The notes under the pieces are model-generated. The model saw only the letters and a program-made list of their open reading frames with translations, had not been told where the DNA came from and did not search any database. Positions 1 to 8,240 of a stretch of 22,450 nucleotides of DNA are shown piece by piece (position 1 is the first letter of the stretch; each line of letters starts with the position of its first letter). The position numbers were made by a program, and so were the translations under genes. The DNA lies in contig JAISKQ010000084.1 in assembly GCA_031260865.1 (NCBI GenBank), positions 1 to 22,450 of the forward strand, given 5' to 3'. This DNA comes from Prevotella sp. Lineage in GTDB: Bacteria > Bacteroidota > Bacteroidia > Bacteroidales > Dysgonomonadaceae.

Positions 1-3
1 TAG

Positions 4-77
4 TGATCCGGTTGAGATTCGAACTCAAGACCCACAGCTTAGAAGGCTGTTGCTCTATCCAGCTGAGCTACCGGACC
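4..77 (-). tRNA. tRNA-Arg (anticodon TCT)
   Basis: The reverse complement folds as a full cloverleaf. The acceptor stem is GGTCCGG paired with CCGGATC (one G-T pair). The D-arm contains AGCTCAGCTGGATAGAGC. The anticodon stem ACAGC/GCTGT encloses loop CTTCTAA, giving anticodon TCT, which reads AGA. The T-arm has the GTTCGAATC core. The discriminator base is A and CCA is not encoded. It is transcribed leftward from a canonical promoter at 101-131. Confidence 0.96.
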
Positions 78-100
78 ATCCTTTTCGTTTTTAGCGAGTG

Positions 101-131
101 CAAAGATAATGTTTTGACAGTTAATCACAAA
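101..131 (-). promoter_or_regulatory. Bacteroidota-type promoter of the tRNA-Arg gene
   Basis: On the minus strand, TTTG (plus positions 128-131) is followed by exactly 19 bases and then TATCTTTG (101-108). This matches the known Bacteroides -33/-7 consensus TTTG-N19-21-TAnnTTTG. The -7 box ends 23 bases upstream of the mature tRNA 5' end at 77. Confidence 0.85.
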
Positions 132-171
132 CTATTTGATGAAAAACTTTTTTTCACTCGTTCACTCATGA

Positions 172-2547
172 TTACAGCAAATTGCCTATCCGAAATCCTA
201 GAAAAACCGTACGGGGTAAGCTCGGCCCATAAATATAGGAAGGATCCCGGTCAATTCCTTTGTCAAAGTCATTCTGGTATGAATTGAATATATTCTTCAT
301 TCCGGCAAACCATTCCACCGTGATATTTCCGGCTACTTTCATATCATAATGCAGTTTCAACCCGGCATCAAAAAAACGATTCGATTTATATAGTTTTCCT
401 GCTTCAGGATTCGCTATTTCGGGGCCAAAATAAGGGAATAACATCTTACCCGTATAATTTCCCATAACAGATACTCCAAAATTGCTGGCAAACTCCCAAT
501 CCATCGCAAAAAATCCATAAGCATCGGGCGTCCTGAAGAAATTCTTTTCGCCAAATGTGGTTTCAGCGGTCTTATATTTGCTCGATTGCACTGTAAATCC
601 GGCGCTTAAGTTTAACTTGTCGGATGGAATCAGTTTTAATTCAATGTTTACACCCTGCACTACCGCCCCATCTTTTGAGTTTATACGGGTATAAATTACC
701 GTTCCGTTTTCATCCGGCTGTCCTATTTCGTTGCGGAAAGGATTATGTAATTTATTATAGAACCCTTCTACTAAAACGTTGGCGTTAACCCCTCCGATTT
801 TCTTGTTGAAGTCAAAAGAGAGTGTGGCGCTTGTGCTGTTTTCTTGTTTCAGGTTCGGATCATTCTTGTTTATCACCTGCCGCGACCCCGAAGTCTCTAT
901 ATGTAAATCCTCATCAAAAATCTGAGGAGCGCGATAACCTCTGGAGAGACCCAAGCGGGTTTGCAAATAGGGCATAATATCATACATAATGCTCGCGCGG
1001 GGTACGAAAACCGTTCCCGACTTATCGCCGTCCGCCTGCTTGTCATCCACCGAATAATGTTCGACGCGCGCTCCGGCAAGGAATTTAGCCTTACCTACTT
1101 TTATCTCATATTGGGCGAACCCTCCCGTTGTTGATAACGATTGGTTGGAAACAATACGGTTGGGGATATGGTTCACTATTATTGTCCCGTTTTCGTCAAC
1201 TTCATATTCGGGATAGCCTAATTTTTTGTCAATCAGATGCGAATCCGTATATTCAATACCTCCGATTAATAATGAATTATCATTGATCGAAACTTTATAT
1301 TGCGCTCCCACATTGTAGGTTTTGTCTTTAGTATTACCATAGTCGCTTAATGACTGTTTTGCCCCGTAATAAGAATCCCTGTCGAGGTACTGTCCCGAAG
1401 CGAATACAGTAAGCAAATCGCTCTCGCGAAGATATTGTTCGTATGTCAAAGCTCCCGTAATCATATCATGCTTGACGGATTCGGATATATCTCTTTCGTG
1501 ATCAGGATAATCTTGCTTATTTCCGCCTTTACGTTCTTCACGTATGTTGAAGAAATCGAGGCTTAATTTGCTCCTGTACGCCGGACGATAAAACATGCGC
1601 GAGCCAATGACCGTGTTTTTCATCGGCGCTATTTCAGAGAAGCTGTCGCCGTTCGCGTCAAACATCTTGCGGTCGCGCATATTGCCGAAAACCGAAATTC
1701 CGGCTTTGTAGTCATCGGTTACCAATGTAGCGTTGAACGTCGCGTTATAGTCGGCGGCAGGTCCGTTGGAATCGCTTACGCCCGTCCCGATCAAAGAAGT
1801 GTTCAGTCCGGCTTCAAAACTATTCGTCTTAGGGTCTTTCAATATCAGGTTGACCGTTCCCGCGATGGCATTTGAGCCGTAAAGCACCGAACCGCCGCCT
1901 CTGACCACTTCGATACGTTCGAGCATATTTGACGGAATTAGTTCCAATCCATATACGCCGGCTAATCCGCTGAAAATAGGACGGCTGTTTATTAATATTT
2001 GGGAATAAGGACCTTCCATCCCATTCATCCTGATTTGCGAGAAGCCGCAATTCTGGCAATCGTTTTCATAACGCAATCCGGTACAGTAATTCAGTCCTTC
2101 CCCCAATACAACCGACTGTGTGGTTTCAAGCATTTTGGTGCTTATTGTATTCACAATAACCGAAGCTTCGCTCCTTTTTTGAGATGTGCGTCCGGCTGTG
2201 ACAACTACTTCATTCAGTTTCAGGGCATCTTCTTCAATCTCGAAATTAACTTCTATCGACTTCCCTCTTTTTAGTTCTATTACCTTTTCTTGAGGTTTAA
2301 AACCGATGCCCTGCGTCAAGATGATAAATTTCCCTTCCGGAAGGTTTTTTAGAGTATAATGCCCTGTTATATCGGTAGATGTTCCGATTGTGGTATTTTT
2401 CAGTATCACATTGATGAACGGAATATGTTCTCCGGTTTGGCGGTTTACCACATGTCCGAATATATTGGCGTCGGCACGTACCAATTCTGCTTGTGCATTT
2501 AAAAAAGTGAGGCTGAAAGATAATAATATCAGTATATATTTTTTCAT
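172..2547 (-). CDS. TonB-dependent outer-membrane receptor (probable metal or metal-complex uptake)
   Basis: The 791-residue protein starts with a signal peptide (residues 1-20, ending AQA). A carboxypeptidase-regulatory-like beta domain follows (about 28-105), then a TonB-box-like EVVVTAGR (113-120), a plug domain (about 121-235, with the hallmark ERIEVVRGGGSVLYGSNAIAGTVN region) and a 22-strand-type barrel to the C-terminus. It would import a ligand across the outer membrane using TonB-ExbBD energy. The plug holds three cysteines (C155, C164, C167), the last two as CQNC. This suggests, but does not prove, a metal-related ligand. The small His-rich membrane protein directly upstream on the same strand (173 bases away) fits that idea. 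The substrate cannot be named from sequence. A TAGATTTG -7-like box at 2579-2586 may give the gene its own promoter. Confidence 0.93.
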   Translation of the reverse strand: MKKYILILLSFSLTFLNAQAELVRADANIFGHVVNRQTGEHIPFINVILKNTTIGTSTDITGHYTLKNLPEGKFIILTQGIGFKPQEKVIELKRGKSIEVNFEIEEDALKLNEVVVTAGRTSQKRSEASVIVNTISTKMLETTQSVVLGEGLNYCTGLRYENDCQNCGFSQIRMNGMEGPYSQILINSRPIFSGLAGVYGLELIPSNMLERIEVVRGGGSVLYGSNAIAGTVNLILKDPKTNSFEAGLNTSLIGTGVSDSNGPAADYNATFNATLVTDDYKAGISVFGNMRDRKMFDANGDSFSEIAPMKNTVIGSRMFYRPAYRSKLSLDFFNIREERKGGNKQDYPDHERDISESVKHDMITGALTYEQYLRESDLLTVFASGQYLDRDSYYGAKQSLSDYGNTKDKTYNVGAQYKVSINDNSLLIGGIEYTDSHLIDKKLGYPEYEVDENGTIIVNHIPNRIVSNQSLSTTGGFAQYEIKVGKAKFLAGARVEHYSVDDKQADGDKSGTVFVPRASIMYDIMPYLQTRLGLSRGYRAPQIFDEDLHIETSGSRQVINKNDPNLKQENSTSATLSFDFNKKIGGVNANVLVEGFYNKLHNPFRNEIGQPDENGTVIYTRINSKDGAVVQGVNIELKLIPSDKLNLSAGFTVQSSKYKTAETTFGEKNFFRTPDAYGFFAMDWEFASNFGVSVMGNYTGKMLFPYFGPEIANPEAGKLYKSNRFFDAGLKLHYDMKVAGNITVEWFAGMKNIFNSYQNDFDKGIDRDPSYIYGPSLPRTVFLGFRIGNLL

Positions 2548-2578
2548 TATTTTTTTATGTTTGAGGATAATAAGATGA

Positions 2579-2586
2579 CAAATCTA
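2579..2586 (-). promoter_or_regulatory. -7 promoter element for the TonB-dependent receptor
   Basis: The minus strand reads TAGATTTG, matching TAnnTTTG, 31 bases before the receptor ATG. No good TTTG lies 19-21 bases upstream, so only half of the promoter is visible. Confidence 0.4.
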
Positions 2587-2687
2587 TTATCAGTCGTGAA
2601 CAATTATTAGCTATTAGCCTTTTGCCGTTGGAGGCGCGAAGCGATAAAAGCGAATAAGTTAGGACTCTTGTAAATTATAACTCTAAC

Positions 2688-2707
2688 GGGCGTAAGCATT
2701 ACGTCCC
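2688..2707. repeat. Imperfect intergenic palindrome
   Basis: GGGCGTAA, spacer GCA, then TTACGTCCC forms a hairpin with one bulged base. It lies in the 173-base gap between the receptor gene and the small His-rich gene. There is no T-run, so it is not a standard terminator. It may be a REP-like repeat. Confidence 0.4.
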
Positions 2708-2720
2708 TACTTGTAACTAA

Positions 2721-3128
2721 TTATAAAATAGGAGGAGCGCGTAGCCTAAAATCAGTCTTTGAGGCTTCGATTTTTGCGGATTGGTAAACTTTCGAAAGAA
2801 GTATAACAGGCTTATTCTGAAATTCAGCTATAAAATAAGATGGAACAATAGATCCCGACACCTCAAAGTGCATGAGCTGCTGTACCAAATTTAATTCGGT
2901 ACCTGTATGTGAATGTATTGGAGAATTAGCGTTTTTCGCTGAATAAGGATGGGAATGCAATATCATTTCACCATCTATAATATGTATATGGTAAAAGAAA
3001 TTGGTAGAAAAAAGATACAAAATAAGAACAAGCAATAGCCCCACTTTGAGGGTGGCTATTGTATATCTATTATATTTAGAGTCTTGGAGCAAGGGAATAA
3101 ATTGTTTTTTTGAGTCGCAAAGGTACAT
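2721..3128 (-). CDS. Small His-rich membrane protein of unknown function, next to TonB-dependent receptor
   Basis: I do not recognise a named family. The reading frame gives 135 residues: a basic N-terminal stretch, one hydrophobic segment (about 28-46), then an extracytoplasmic His-rich part. That part has FFYHIHIIDG, ILHSHPYS and PIHSHTG motifs (about 48-76) and ends in LRAPPIL. A His-rich single-pass protein with an RAPP-like end resembles small proteins often seen beside TonB-dependent metal receptors (for example DUF2946-type proteins), so a periplasmic metal-binding helper is an inference. The start is doubtful. A TACCTTTG -7 box (3118-3125) overlaps the first codons of the ATG at 3126-3128, so translation may begin at an in-frame TTG at 3092 instead, just before the hydrophobic segment. 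Confidence 0.7.
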   Translation of the reverse strand: MYLCDSKKQFIPLLQDSKYNRYTIATLKVGLLLVLILYLFSTNFFYHIHIIDGEMILHSHPYSAKNANSPIHSHTGTELNLVQQLMHFEVSGSIVPSYFIAEFQNKPVILLSKVYQSAKIEASKTDFRLRAPPIL

Positions 3129-3148
3129 TAATTATACGTTTTTGACAA
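3118..3148 (-). promoter_or_regulatory. Promoter overlapping the apparent start of the His-rich gene
   Basis: On the minus strand a TTG is followed by 20 bases and then TACCTTTG (plus 3118-3125). This fits the Bacteroidota promoter, but the -7 box lies inside codons 2-4 of the longest frame. If it is real, the transcript starts near 3111 and the ATG at 3128 is not transcribed. Confidence 0.5.
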
Positions 3149-3317
3149 CAACCAAGGTTAATATTTTTTTCTAAGTGTAATGTTTACAGTGGATTTTGCT
3201 GTTTCTATCGGGATATAGACAAAAACGAACAAAGTCGAAATTCGGTTTTTTATAATCTGTTTAAATTTTAGCAGTATCCTTCTTTGAACTATATTAGTGG
3301 AATTTATTTTTTTTGTC

Positions 3318-3325
3318 TAAGTTTG
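3318..3325 (+). promoter_or_regulatory. -7 promoter element of the dihydroorotase gene
   Basis: TAAGTTTG matches TAnnTTTG and lies 16 bases before the ATG at 3342, predicting a very short leader. No clear TTTG is found 19-21 bases upstream. Confidence 0.5.
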
Positions 3326-3341
3326 CAAAAACATTTAGATT

Positions 3342-4676
3342 ATGATACTTATCCACAAAGCGACAATCATCAATGAAGGCGCGTCTTTCATCGGTTCGGT
3401 ATTGATAGAAAAAGATATTATATCCGAAATATACAAGGCGGATGTTCCGGAAGCGATACTGAATAAAGCAACTGTAATAGATGCTAAGGGTTTATGGTTA
3501 CTACCCGGAGTGATTGACGATCAGGTGCATTTCCGCGAGCCGGGATTAACCCACAAAGGCGACATAGCCACTGAAAGCCGGGCTGCTATTGCCGGAGGAG
3601 TTACTTCCTTTATGGAAATGCCGAATACAAAACCGCAAACAACGACAATAGAGAACCTTGAACGGAAATTTGAGCTGGGCGCGGAAAAATCTTATGCGAA
3701 CTACTCCTTCTATATGGGCGCGACCAATGATAATATTGCCGAACTGAAAAAAGCAGATCGGAAAAATGTTTGCGGCGTCAAGGTGTTTATGGGCGCATCC
3801 ACGGGGAATATGCTGGTGGATGACAAAAAGGTATTGCAGGCTATTTTCGCGGAGATAGACATGTTGATAGCGACACATTGCGAGAAAGAAGAAATAATCA
3901 GGGAAAATATAGCCAAATACAAGGCGGAGTTAGGAGAAGATATTCCAATTCAATATCATCCGCTTATCCGTAGCACAGAAGCTTGTTACCTTTCTTCCGC
4001 CGAAGCTGTTGAACTGGCGGATAAATATCAGGCACGGCTGCATATCCTGCACCTTTCCACCGAAAAAGAAATAAGCCTGTTTGACATAAAACCCCTCTCG
4101 GAAAAGAAGATTACAGGGGAAGTTTGCGTACATCATTTATGGTTCTCCGATGAGGATTATTCTAAATACGGAACGCGCATAAAATGGAATCCTTCGGTGA
4201 AAACGATACAAGACCGGGACGCGTTGACGCAAGGATTGCTAAAAGGGAAATTAGACGTTATCGCTACCGATCATGCTCCGCATCTATTGGAAGAAAAACA
4301 GGGAGGAGCTTTAAAAGCGGCGTCCGGCGGTCCGTTAGTCCAACATTCCCTGCAAATGATGCTGGAACAGGCGAAACGTGGAAAAATAACAAAGGAACAG
4401 GTTGTCGCCAAGATGTGCCATGCCCCGGCGGAATTGTTTCAGGTACACAAACGCGGGTATATCCGTAGGGGCTACTTTGCCGACTTGGCGCTTGTAAACC
4501 CGAATAAGCCTTACACAATCACGCGGGACAATATCCTGTACAAATGTAAATGGTCTCCATTGGAAGGCGAAACGTTTTCTACCTCGATAGAAAAGACTTT
4601 CCTTAATGGAAAAATCGCTTTTGATAACGGAACAGTGAATGAGGTTAGAGGTGAGATGCTCCGATTTGACCGATAA
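3342..4676 (+). CDS. pyrC: Dihydroorotase
   Basis: This 444-residue cytoplasmic amidohydrolase interconverts carbamoyl-aspartate and dihydroorotate, the third step of de novo pyrimidine synthesis. Visible motifs are [10 protein letters not shown] (59-68, metal site and substrate Arg), [10 protein letters not shown] (the Lys expected to be carboxylated), a THCEKE metal His, LHILHLST, and ATDHAPH with the catalytic Asp. The usual HxH of the first motif is QxH here (Q61, H63). From memory, the Porphyromonas gingivalis protein of known structure has the same Q, so this is a lineage feature and not damage. Length is normal. It is followed after 7 bases by folP on the same strand, so the two are probably co-transcribed. 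Confidence 0.95.
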   Translation: MILIHKATIINEGASFIGSVLIEKDIISEIYKADVPEAILNKATVIDAKGLWLLPGVIDDQVHFREPGLTHKGDIATESRAAIAGGVTSFMEMPNTKPQTTTIENLERKFELGAEKSYANYSFYMGATNDNIAELKKADRKNVCGVKVFMGASTGNMLVDDKKVLQAIFAEIDMLIATHCEKEEIIRENIAKYKAELGEDIPIQYHPLIRSTEACYLSSAEAVELADKYQARLHILHLSTEKEISLFDIKPLSEKKITGEVCVHHLWFSDEDYSKYGTRIKWNPSVKTIQDRDALTQGLLKGKLDVIATDHAPHLLEEKQGGALKAASGGPLVQHSLQMMLEQAKRGKITKEQVVAKMCHAPAELFQVHKRGYIRRGYFADLALVNPNKPYTITRDNILYKCKWSPLEGETFSTSIEKTFLNGKIAFDNGTVNEVRGEMLRFDR

Positions 4677-4683
4677 TTTAGAG

Positions 4684-5526
4684 ATGATGAAAACGATAAA
4701 TATAAAAGGCGGATTATTAGACTTTTCACAGCCTGTCGTGATGGGGATACTGAATGTCACGCCGGATTCTTTCTACGCGGGAAGCCGTAAACAGAGCGAA
4801 CAAGAAATCATAGCCCGTGTGGGTGAGATTCTCGGACAAGGGGGTAAAATAATTGATATAGGCGCGCAATCCACTAACCCTACATCCACATTGCTTTCGG
4901 CGCGGGAAGAAATAGAACGTCTCGGGTTTGCCTTGAATATTATCAACCGTGAATTTCCGGACGCGATTCTATCGGTGGATACGTTCTATGGGGACGTTGC
5001 CCGCTTTTGTGTGGAAGAACATGGCGTAGCTATAATCAACGACATTTCGGGGGGAGAGATCGATGACACGATGTTTGATGTGGCGGCGCGGTTGAACGTT
5101 CCCTATATACTCATGCACATGCGCGGTACTCCGCAGACGATGAGCGGATTGACGGATTATGACAACTTTATTCAGGATATTTTCTTCTATTTTTCAAAGA
5201 AAATAGCAGAACTGCACCTGAGAGGCGTGAATGATATAATTGTAGATCCCGGATTCGGATTCAGTAAGACGATGGAACAAAATTACGAACTGATGGCGAC
5301 CCTACGAGGCTTTTCCGTCTTTGAACTACCCCTGCTGGTCGGTATATCAAGGAAGAGGATGATCTACCACCTCACAGGTTCCACGCCGGACGAAAGTCTG
5401 AATGGCACAACGGTACTGAATACTTTCGCCCTCCAAAACGGAGCCGATATTCTACGTGTGCATGACGTAAAAGAGGCGGTAGAAGCCGTAACTATTACCA
5501 ATAAACTTAAAGAATACGACTTCTAA
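4684..5526 (+). CDS. folP: Dihydropteroate synthase
   Basis: About 280 residues, a TIM-barrel enzyme joining 6-hydroxymethyl-dihydropterin pyrophosphate and p-aminobenzoate in folate synthesis. The pterin-site motifs are present: GILNVTPDSF (21-30), SVDTF, NDISGG, DPGFGFSKT and GISRKRM. I start it at the ATG at 4684 (MMKTINIKGG). An upstream in-frame ATG at 4639 lies inside pyrC and adds 15 residues with no family likeness. The gap after pyrC is 7 bases. One oddity: loop 2, normally STRP or SSRP, reads GAQSTNP, with Asn65 at the position of the usual Arg (Arg63 in E. coli). The gene converges with the downstream transglycosylase gene, leaving only 11 bases between the two stops. Confidence 0.93.
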   Translation: MMKTINIKGGLLDFSQPVVMGILNVTPDSFYAGSRKQSEQEIIARVGEILGQGGKIIDIGAQSTNPTSTLLSAREEIERLGFALNIINREFPDAILSVDTFYGDVARFCVEEHGVAIINDISGGEIDDTMFDVAARLNVPYILMHMRGTPQTMSGLTDYDNFIQDIFFYFSKKIAELHLRGVNDIIVDPGFGFSKTMEQNYELMATLRGFSVFELPLLVGISRKRMIYHLTGSTPDESLNGTTVLNTFALQNGADILRVHDVKEAVEAVTITNKLKEYDF

Positions 5527-5537
5527 CTCTCTAATCC

Positions 5538-6932
5538 TTATTTAGGACTGATGCGCTTAAACCGCTCTATGGTGGATAATACATTATTGACGTATGCCGT
5601 TGTTTCTCCGCTTCTGAAATACCCGCTCTTACATACGGGGTCATTGTAATATTCCGGATTACTCTTCAATTCCAGATATTTCTTTACATTGCCTTCCCAT
5701 ATATAAGGACTCGCGCCATATTTTTCCGCCAACGCCTGCGCGTCGTTGATGTGCCCGTTTCCACCGTTATAGGCCGCTAATATGAATTTTGTCCGTTCCG
5801 AAGCATTTACGCCGCGGAAGATTTTATTCAACCGGTCTAATAAATCCACGGCAGCCCCGATACTTAGGTCAGGATTCATGCGATCCTCGCTTGTCAAGCC
5901 TAAGGAGGAAGCCGTGCGAGGCATCAGCCCCATAATGCCGGCAGCCCCTGCCCATGATGTGAGATTATTCTGAAAACGTGATTCATGGTAGCATATCGCC
6001 GCCAGTAAATGCCAGTCATACTGTGTGCCTTTGGTATGTTTCTTGAACAGGTCGTCATAGATGGAAACCGTGCCTTTAGGCAGGTTTTTGGGAGCTTTGT
6101 ATTCCCCTTCAAACGGTTGCTTGCTAAGCTCGAAATATTTCTTTGTGATGCCTTTGTAAACAGGCGTGTTATCATTTTGGACGAACCATTCATCAAGCGC
6201 TTTTCCCAGTTTTGGGGTGTCTTTTCGTATAGCCCATGAAGCGCGTTGGTCGAAACTCACGGGTAACGAAATGTCGATATTGCGGTAATAGGTACGGTTT
6301 AGTTTGGCAATGTATTCGTCACACACTGTATATTTGATTTTACCTAACGAAACCATTTCTATAAGGTCTTCACTGGTAATGGTATCTTCACTTACCGGGT
6401 GTATTTTGATGCCTCCGCCCAGTTCCGAGTTGAGGTTGATCAGCCTTTGGTGGTATTTCGTGTTTTCTTCTACATATACCTCTTTTCCAATAAGCCCTGT
6501 CACTTCTTTTATGATTGTATCCCCTTTGTTCGCCGATTGCACAAGAATTTGGTGCGTCACCTGATTCAGCCCGCAATAGGAGATGGAATCTTTCAGCTCA
6601 TTTTGGATAGGGACAGGAAAAGCGACAAGGTCGCCATCTCCTTTCTCAAGCATTTCCAAGAGCTTAGTCGTGTTTTCGGCGATTTTCACGTTCAGTGTCA
6701 ACCCATAATGGTCGCAAAAGTCCTGCGCTAAATCGTAGTCATACCCCATTGGCTCTTCCTTGTAGATAAAGTACGAGGTAGAGCTATTGAGCGTGATAAT
6801 AGTAAGTTCTCCTTTCGACTTTATTTGTTCAAAGTCATATACTTCTTTTTCGACTTTCGTTTTGCAAGAAAATGAAAAGCATAGGCAAATGAAAATCAGA
6901 TAGATACAGTAGTATTTTCTCGTATGTTTCAT
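5538..6932 (-). CDS. MltF-like lytic murein transglycosylase lipoprotein
   Basis: A 464-residue protein with a lipoprotein-type signal sequence (acylated Cys at 23, after FSFS). Next is a periplasmic solute-binding-protein family 3 domain (about 38-265), then a C-terminal lysozyme-like SLT domain (about 293-430). The SLT hallmarks are visible: AAICYHESRF with the catalytic Glu at 317, followed by AGAAGIMGLMPRTA and an AAYNGG motif. This two-domain order is that of MltF (YfhD). In that family the enzyme cleaves peptidoglycan glycan strands to 1,6-anhydro ends, and the N-terminal domain regulates it. It would sit in the periplasm anchored to a membrane. It is transcribed alone. The upstream 71 bases show no convincing promoter. 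Confidence 0.92.
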   Translation of the reverse strand: MKHTRKYYCIYLIFICLCFSFSCKTKVEKEVYDFEQIKSKGELTIITLNSSTSYFIYKEEPMGYDYDLAQDFCDHYGLTLNVKIAENTTKLLEMLEKGDGDLVAFPVPIQNELKDSISYCGLNQVTHQILVQSANKGDTIIKEVTGLIGKEVYVEENTKYHQRLINLNSELGGGIKIHPVSEDTITSEDLIEMVSLGKIKYTVCDEYIAKLNRTYYRNIDISLPVSFDQRASWAIRKDTPKLGKALDEWFVQNDNTPVYKGITKKYFELSKQPFEGEYKAPKNLPKGTVSIYDDLFKKHTKGTQYDWHLLAAICYHESRFQNNLTSWAGAAGIMGLMPRTASSLGLTSEDRMNPDLSIGAAVDLLDRLNKIFRGVNASERTKFILAAYNGGNGHINDAQALAEKYGASPYIWEGNVKKYLELKSNPEYYNDPVCKSGYFRSGETTAYVNNVLSTIERFKRISPK

Positions 6933-6989
6933 ATAGGTGTAAATTTATGTTAGATTTCTGCTTCAAGGTTAATAGCCTGCTCCTCCGGT

Positions 6990-7004
6990 TGTTATTTAAT
7001 AACA
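6990..7004. repeat. Short perfect palindrome
   Basis: TGTTAT, spacer TTA, ATAACA forms a 6-bp stem in the 123-base gap between two minus-strand genes. It could be a small operator or a weak hairpin downstream of the flavoprotein gene. Nothing else stands out in this gap. Confidence 0.3.
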
Positions 7005-7055
7005 TATCGGCGTTCTAAAATCACAATATTTTCATTCTCTTATCGCGTCAGAGTT

Positions 7056-8003
7056 TCATATTATCTCCGGCAGCAACTCATTCCTTCTATTGTTATATTC
7101 TTCTATCACAGTATCAACCACACTTGCCGCCGACGGTATATCCGTTATCAACGAGCTAATCTGACCGATTTCAAGTTCTCCTTCCGATAGGTTCCCCTCA
7201 AATATACCTCTTTTGGAACGTCCTCTGCCAAGTATTTCACGCATTTCTTCTACGGCGGCGCCTCTGTCTTCGGCTGCCTGTACCGTATTATAGAAGTCAT
7301 TCTTTATCATGCGGGTAGGACTGAGTTTCTTTAAGGACAGCATTGTGTCTCCTTCTTTAAGATTGATACATAGCTCCTTAAATTCCTGTGAAGCCGAACT
7401 TTCCTGAGTGAGCGCGAAGCGTGACCCCATCTGTATTCCTTCTGCTCCAAGCGCAAAAGCGGCAAGCATACCGCTTCCTGTCCCTATACCGCCGGCGGCG
7501 ATAAGCGGGATGGTTAGGCTTTTCTTCACCTGAGGAATCAGCACCATTGTTGATGTCTCCTCGCGTCCGTTATGACCTCCGGCTTCAAAACCTTCGGCAA
7601 CGACAGCATCAACGCCTGCTTCTTCACATTTCAGGGCAAATTTGGAACTGGAAACCACATGCGCCACTATAATGCCGTGTTCCTGCAATTTTTTTGTCCA
7701 TGTTTTAGGATTTCCGGCAGAGGTAAAGACAATCTTCACGCCTTCCGAAACGATTATATCCATAATGGCGTCTATTTCGGGATACATCAGCGGTACATTT
7801 ACCCCGAAAGGTTTATCTGTCGCGGCTTTACATTTTTGTATGTGTTCGCGTAAGGTGTCGGGGTGCATCGAACCCGCGCCGATAAGTCCTAAGCCTCCGG
7901 CATTACTAACCGCCGATGCTAATCGCCAACCACTACACCAAACCATTCCTCCCGATATGATCGGGTATTTTATTCCAAATAAGGATGCTACTCTATTATT
8001 CAT
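7056..8003 (-). CDS. Nitronate monooxygenase / FabK-like FMN-dependent oxidoreductase
   Basis: A TIM-barrel FMN protein of 315 residues from the ATG at 8003 (MNNRVASLFG). A GTG four codons upstream at 8015 is also possible but less likely. Family marks are the N-terminal IKYPIISGGM phosphate/flavin segment, GGLGLIGAG, VVAEGFEAGGHNG with the conserved His (H144), IAAGGIGTG and GAEGIQMGSRF. The same signature serves two functions: oxidation of nitronates, and enoyl-ACP reduction in FabK-type fatty acid synthesis. The sequence does not separate them, so I do not assign a gene symbol. There is no operon partner. Upstream lies the long repeat-rich spacer, with no recognisable promoter box near the start. 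Confidence 0.9.
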   Translation of the reverse strand: MNNRVASLFGIKYPIISGGMVWCSGWRLASAVSNAGGLGLIGAGSMHPDTLREHIQKCKAATDKPFGVNVPLMYPEIDAIMDIIVSEGVKIVFTSAGNPKTWTKKLQEHGIIVAHVVSSSKFALKCEEAGVDAVVAEGFEAGGHNGREETSTMVLIPQVKKSLTIPLIAAGGIGTGSGMLAAFALGAEGIQMGSRFALTQESSASQEFKELCINLKEGDTMLSLKKLSPTRMIKNDFYNTVQAAEDRGAAVEEMREILGRGRSKRGIFEGNLSEGELEIGQISSLITDIPSAASVVDTVIEEYNNRRNELLPEII

Positions 8004-8240
8004 CGTTTTATTCACTTGTTAGAGTCGCTTTCGCTTCTCTATTGTTAATTATCATCTTAGCAAGTAAACAATAATCAATAGTGAAAAGTTTATTAACATG
8101 CTAAAATTCTTGTCATTCGCAACTGTAAGAAGGACATAGTAACTCGTAACTATGTGCAAATGTAAAAAAATATTGAGATAAAAGTTCTATGTCCGTCATA
8201 AAGCTTATTTTTTTAGTCAATAGCGAATCGCTTTAAAAAA

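Noticed and set aside
3516..3545. Loss of a metal-binding His in dihydroorotase (QxH for HxH)
   Set aside because: As I recall it, the same [10 protein letters not shown] motif is present in the Porphyromonas gingivalis protein, so it is a clade feature and not a defect.
4639..4683. Longer DHPS starting inside pyrC
   Set aside because: The 15 added residues are out-of-frame pyrC sequence with no family likeness.
5527..5548. Bidirectional terminator between folP and the transglycosylase gene
   Set aside because: Only a 4-bp stem (TCCT/AGGA) is present and no T-run follows on either strand.
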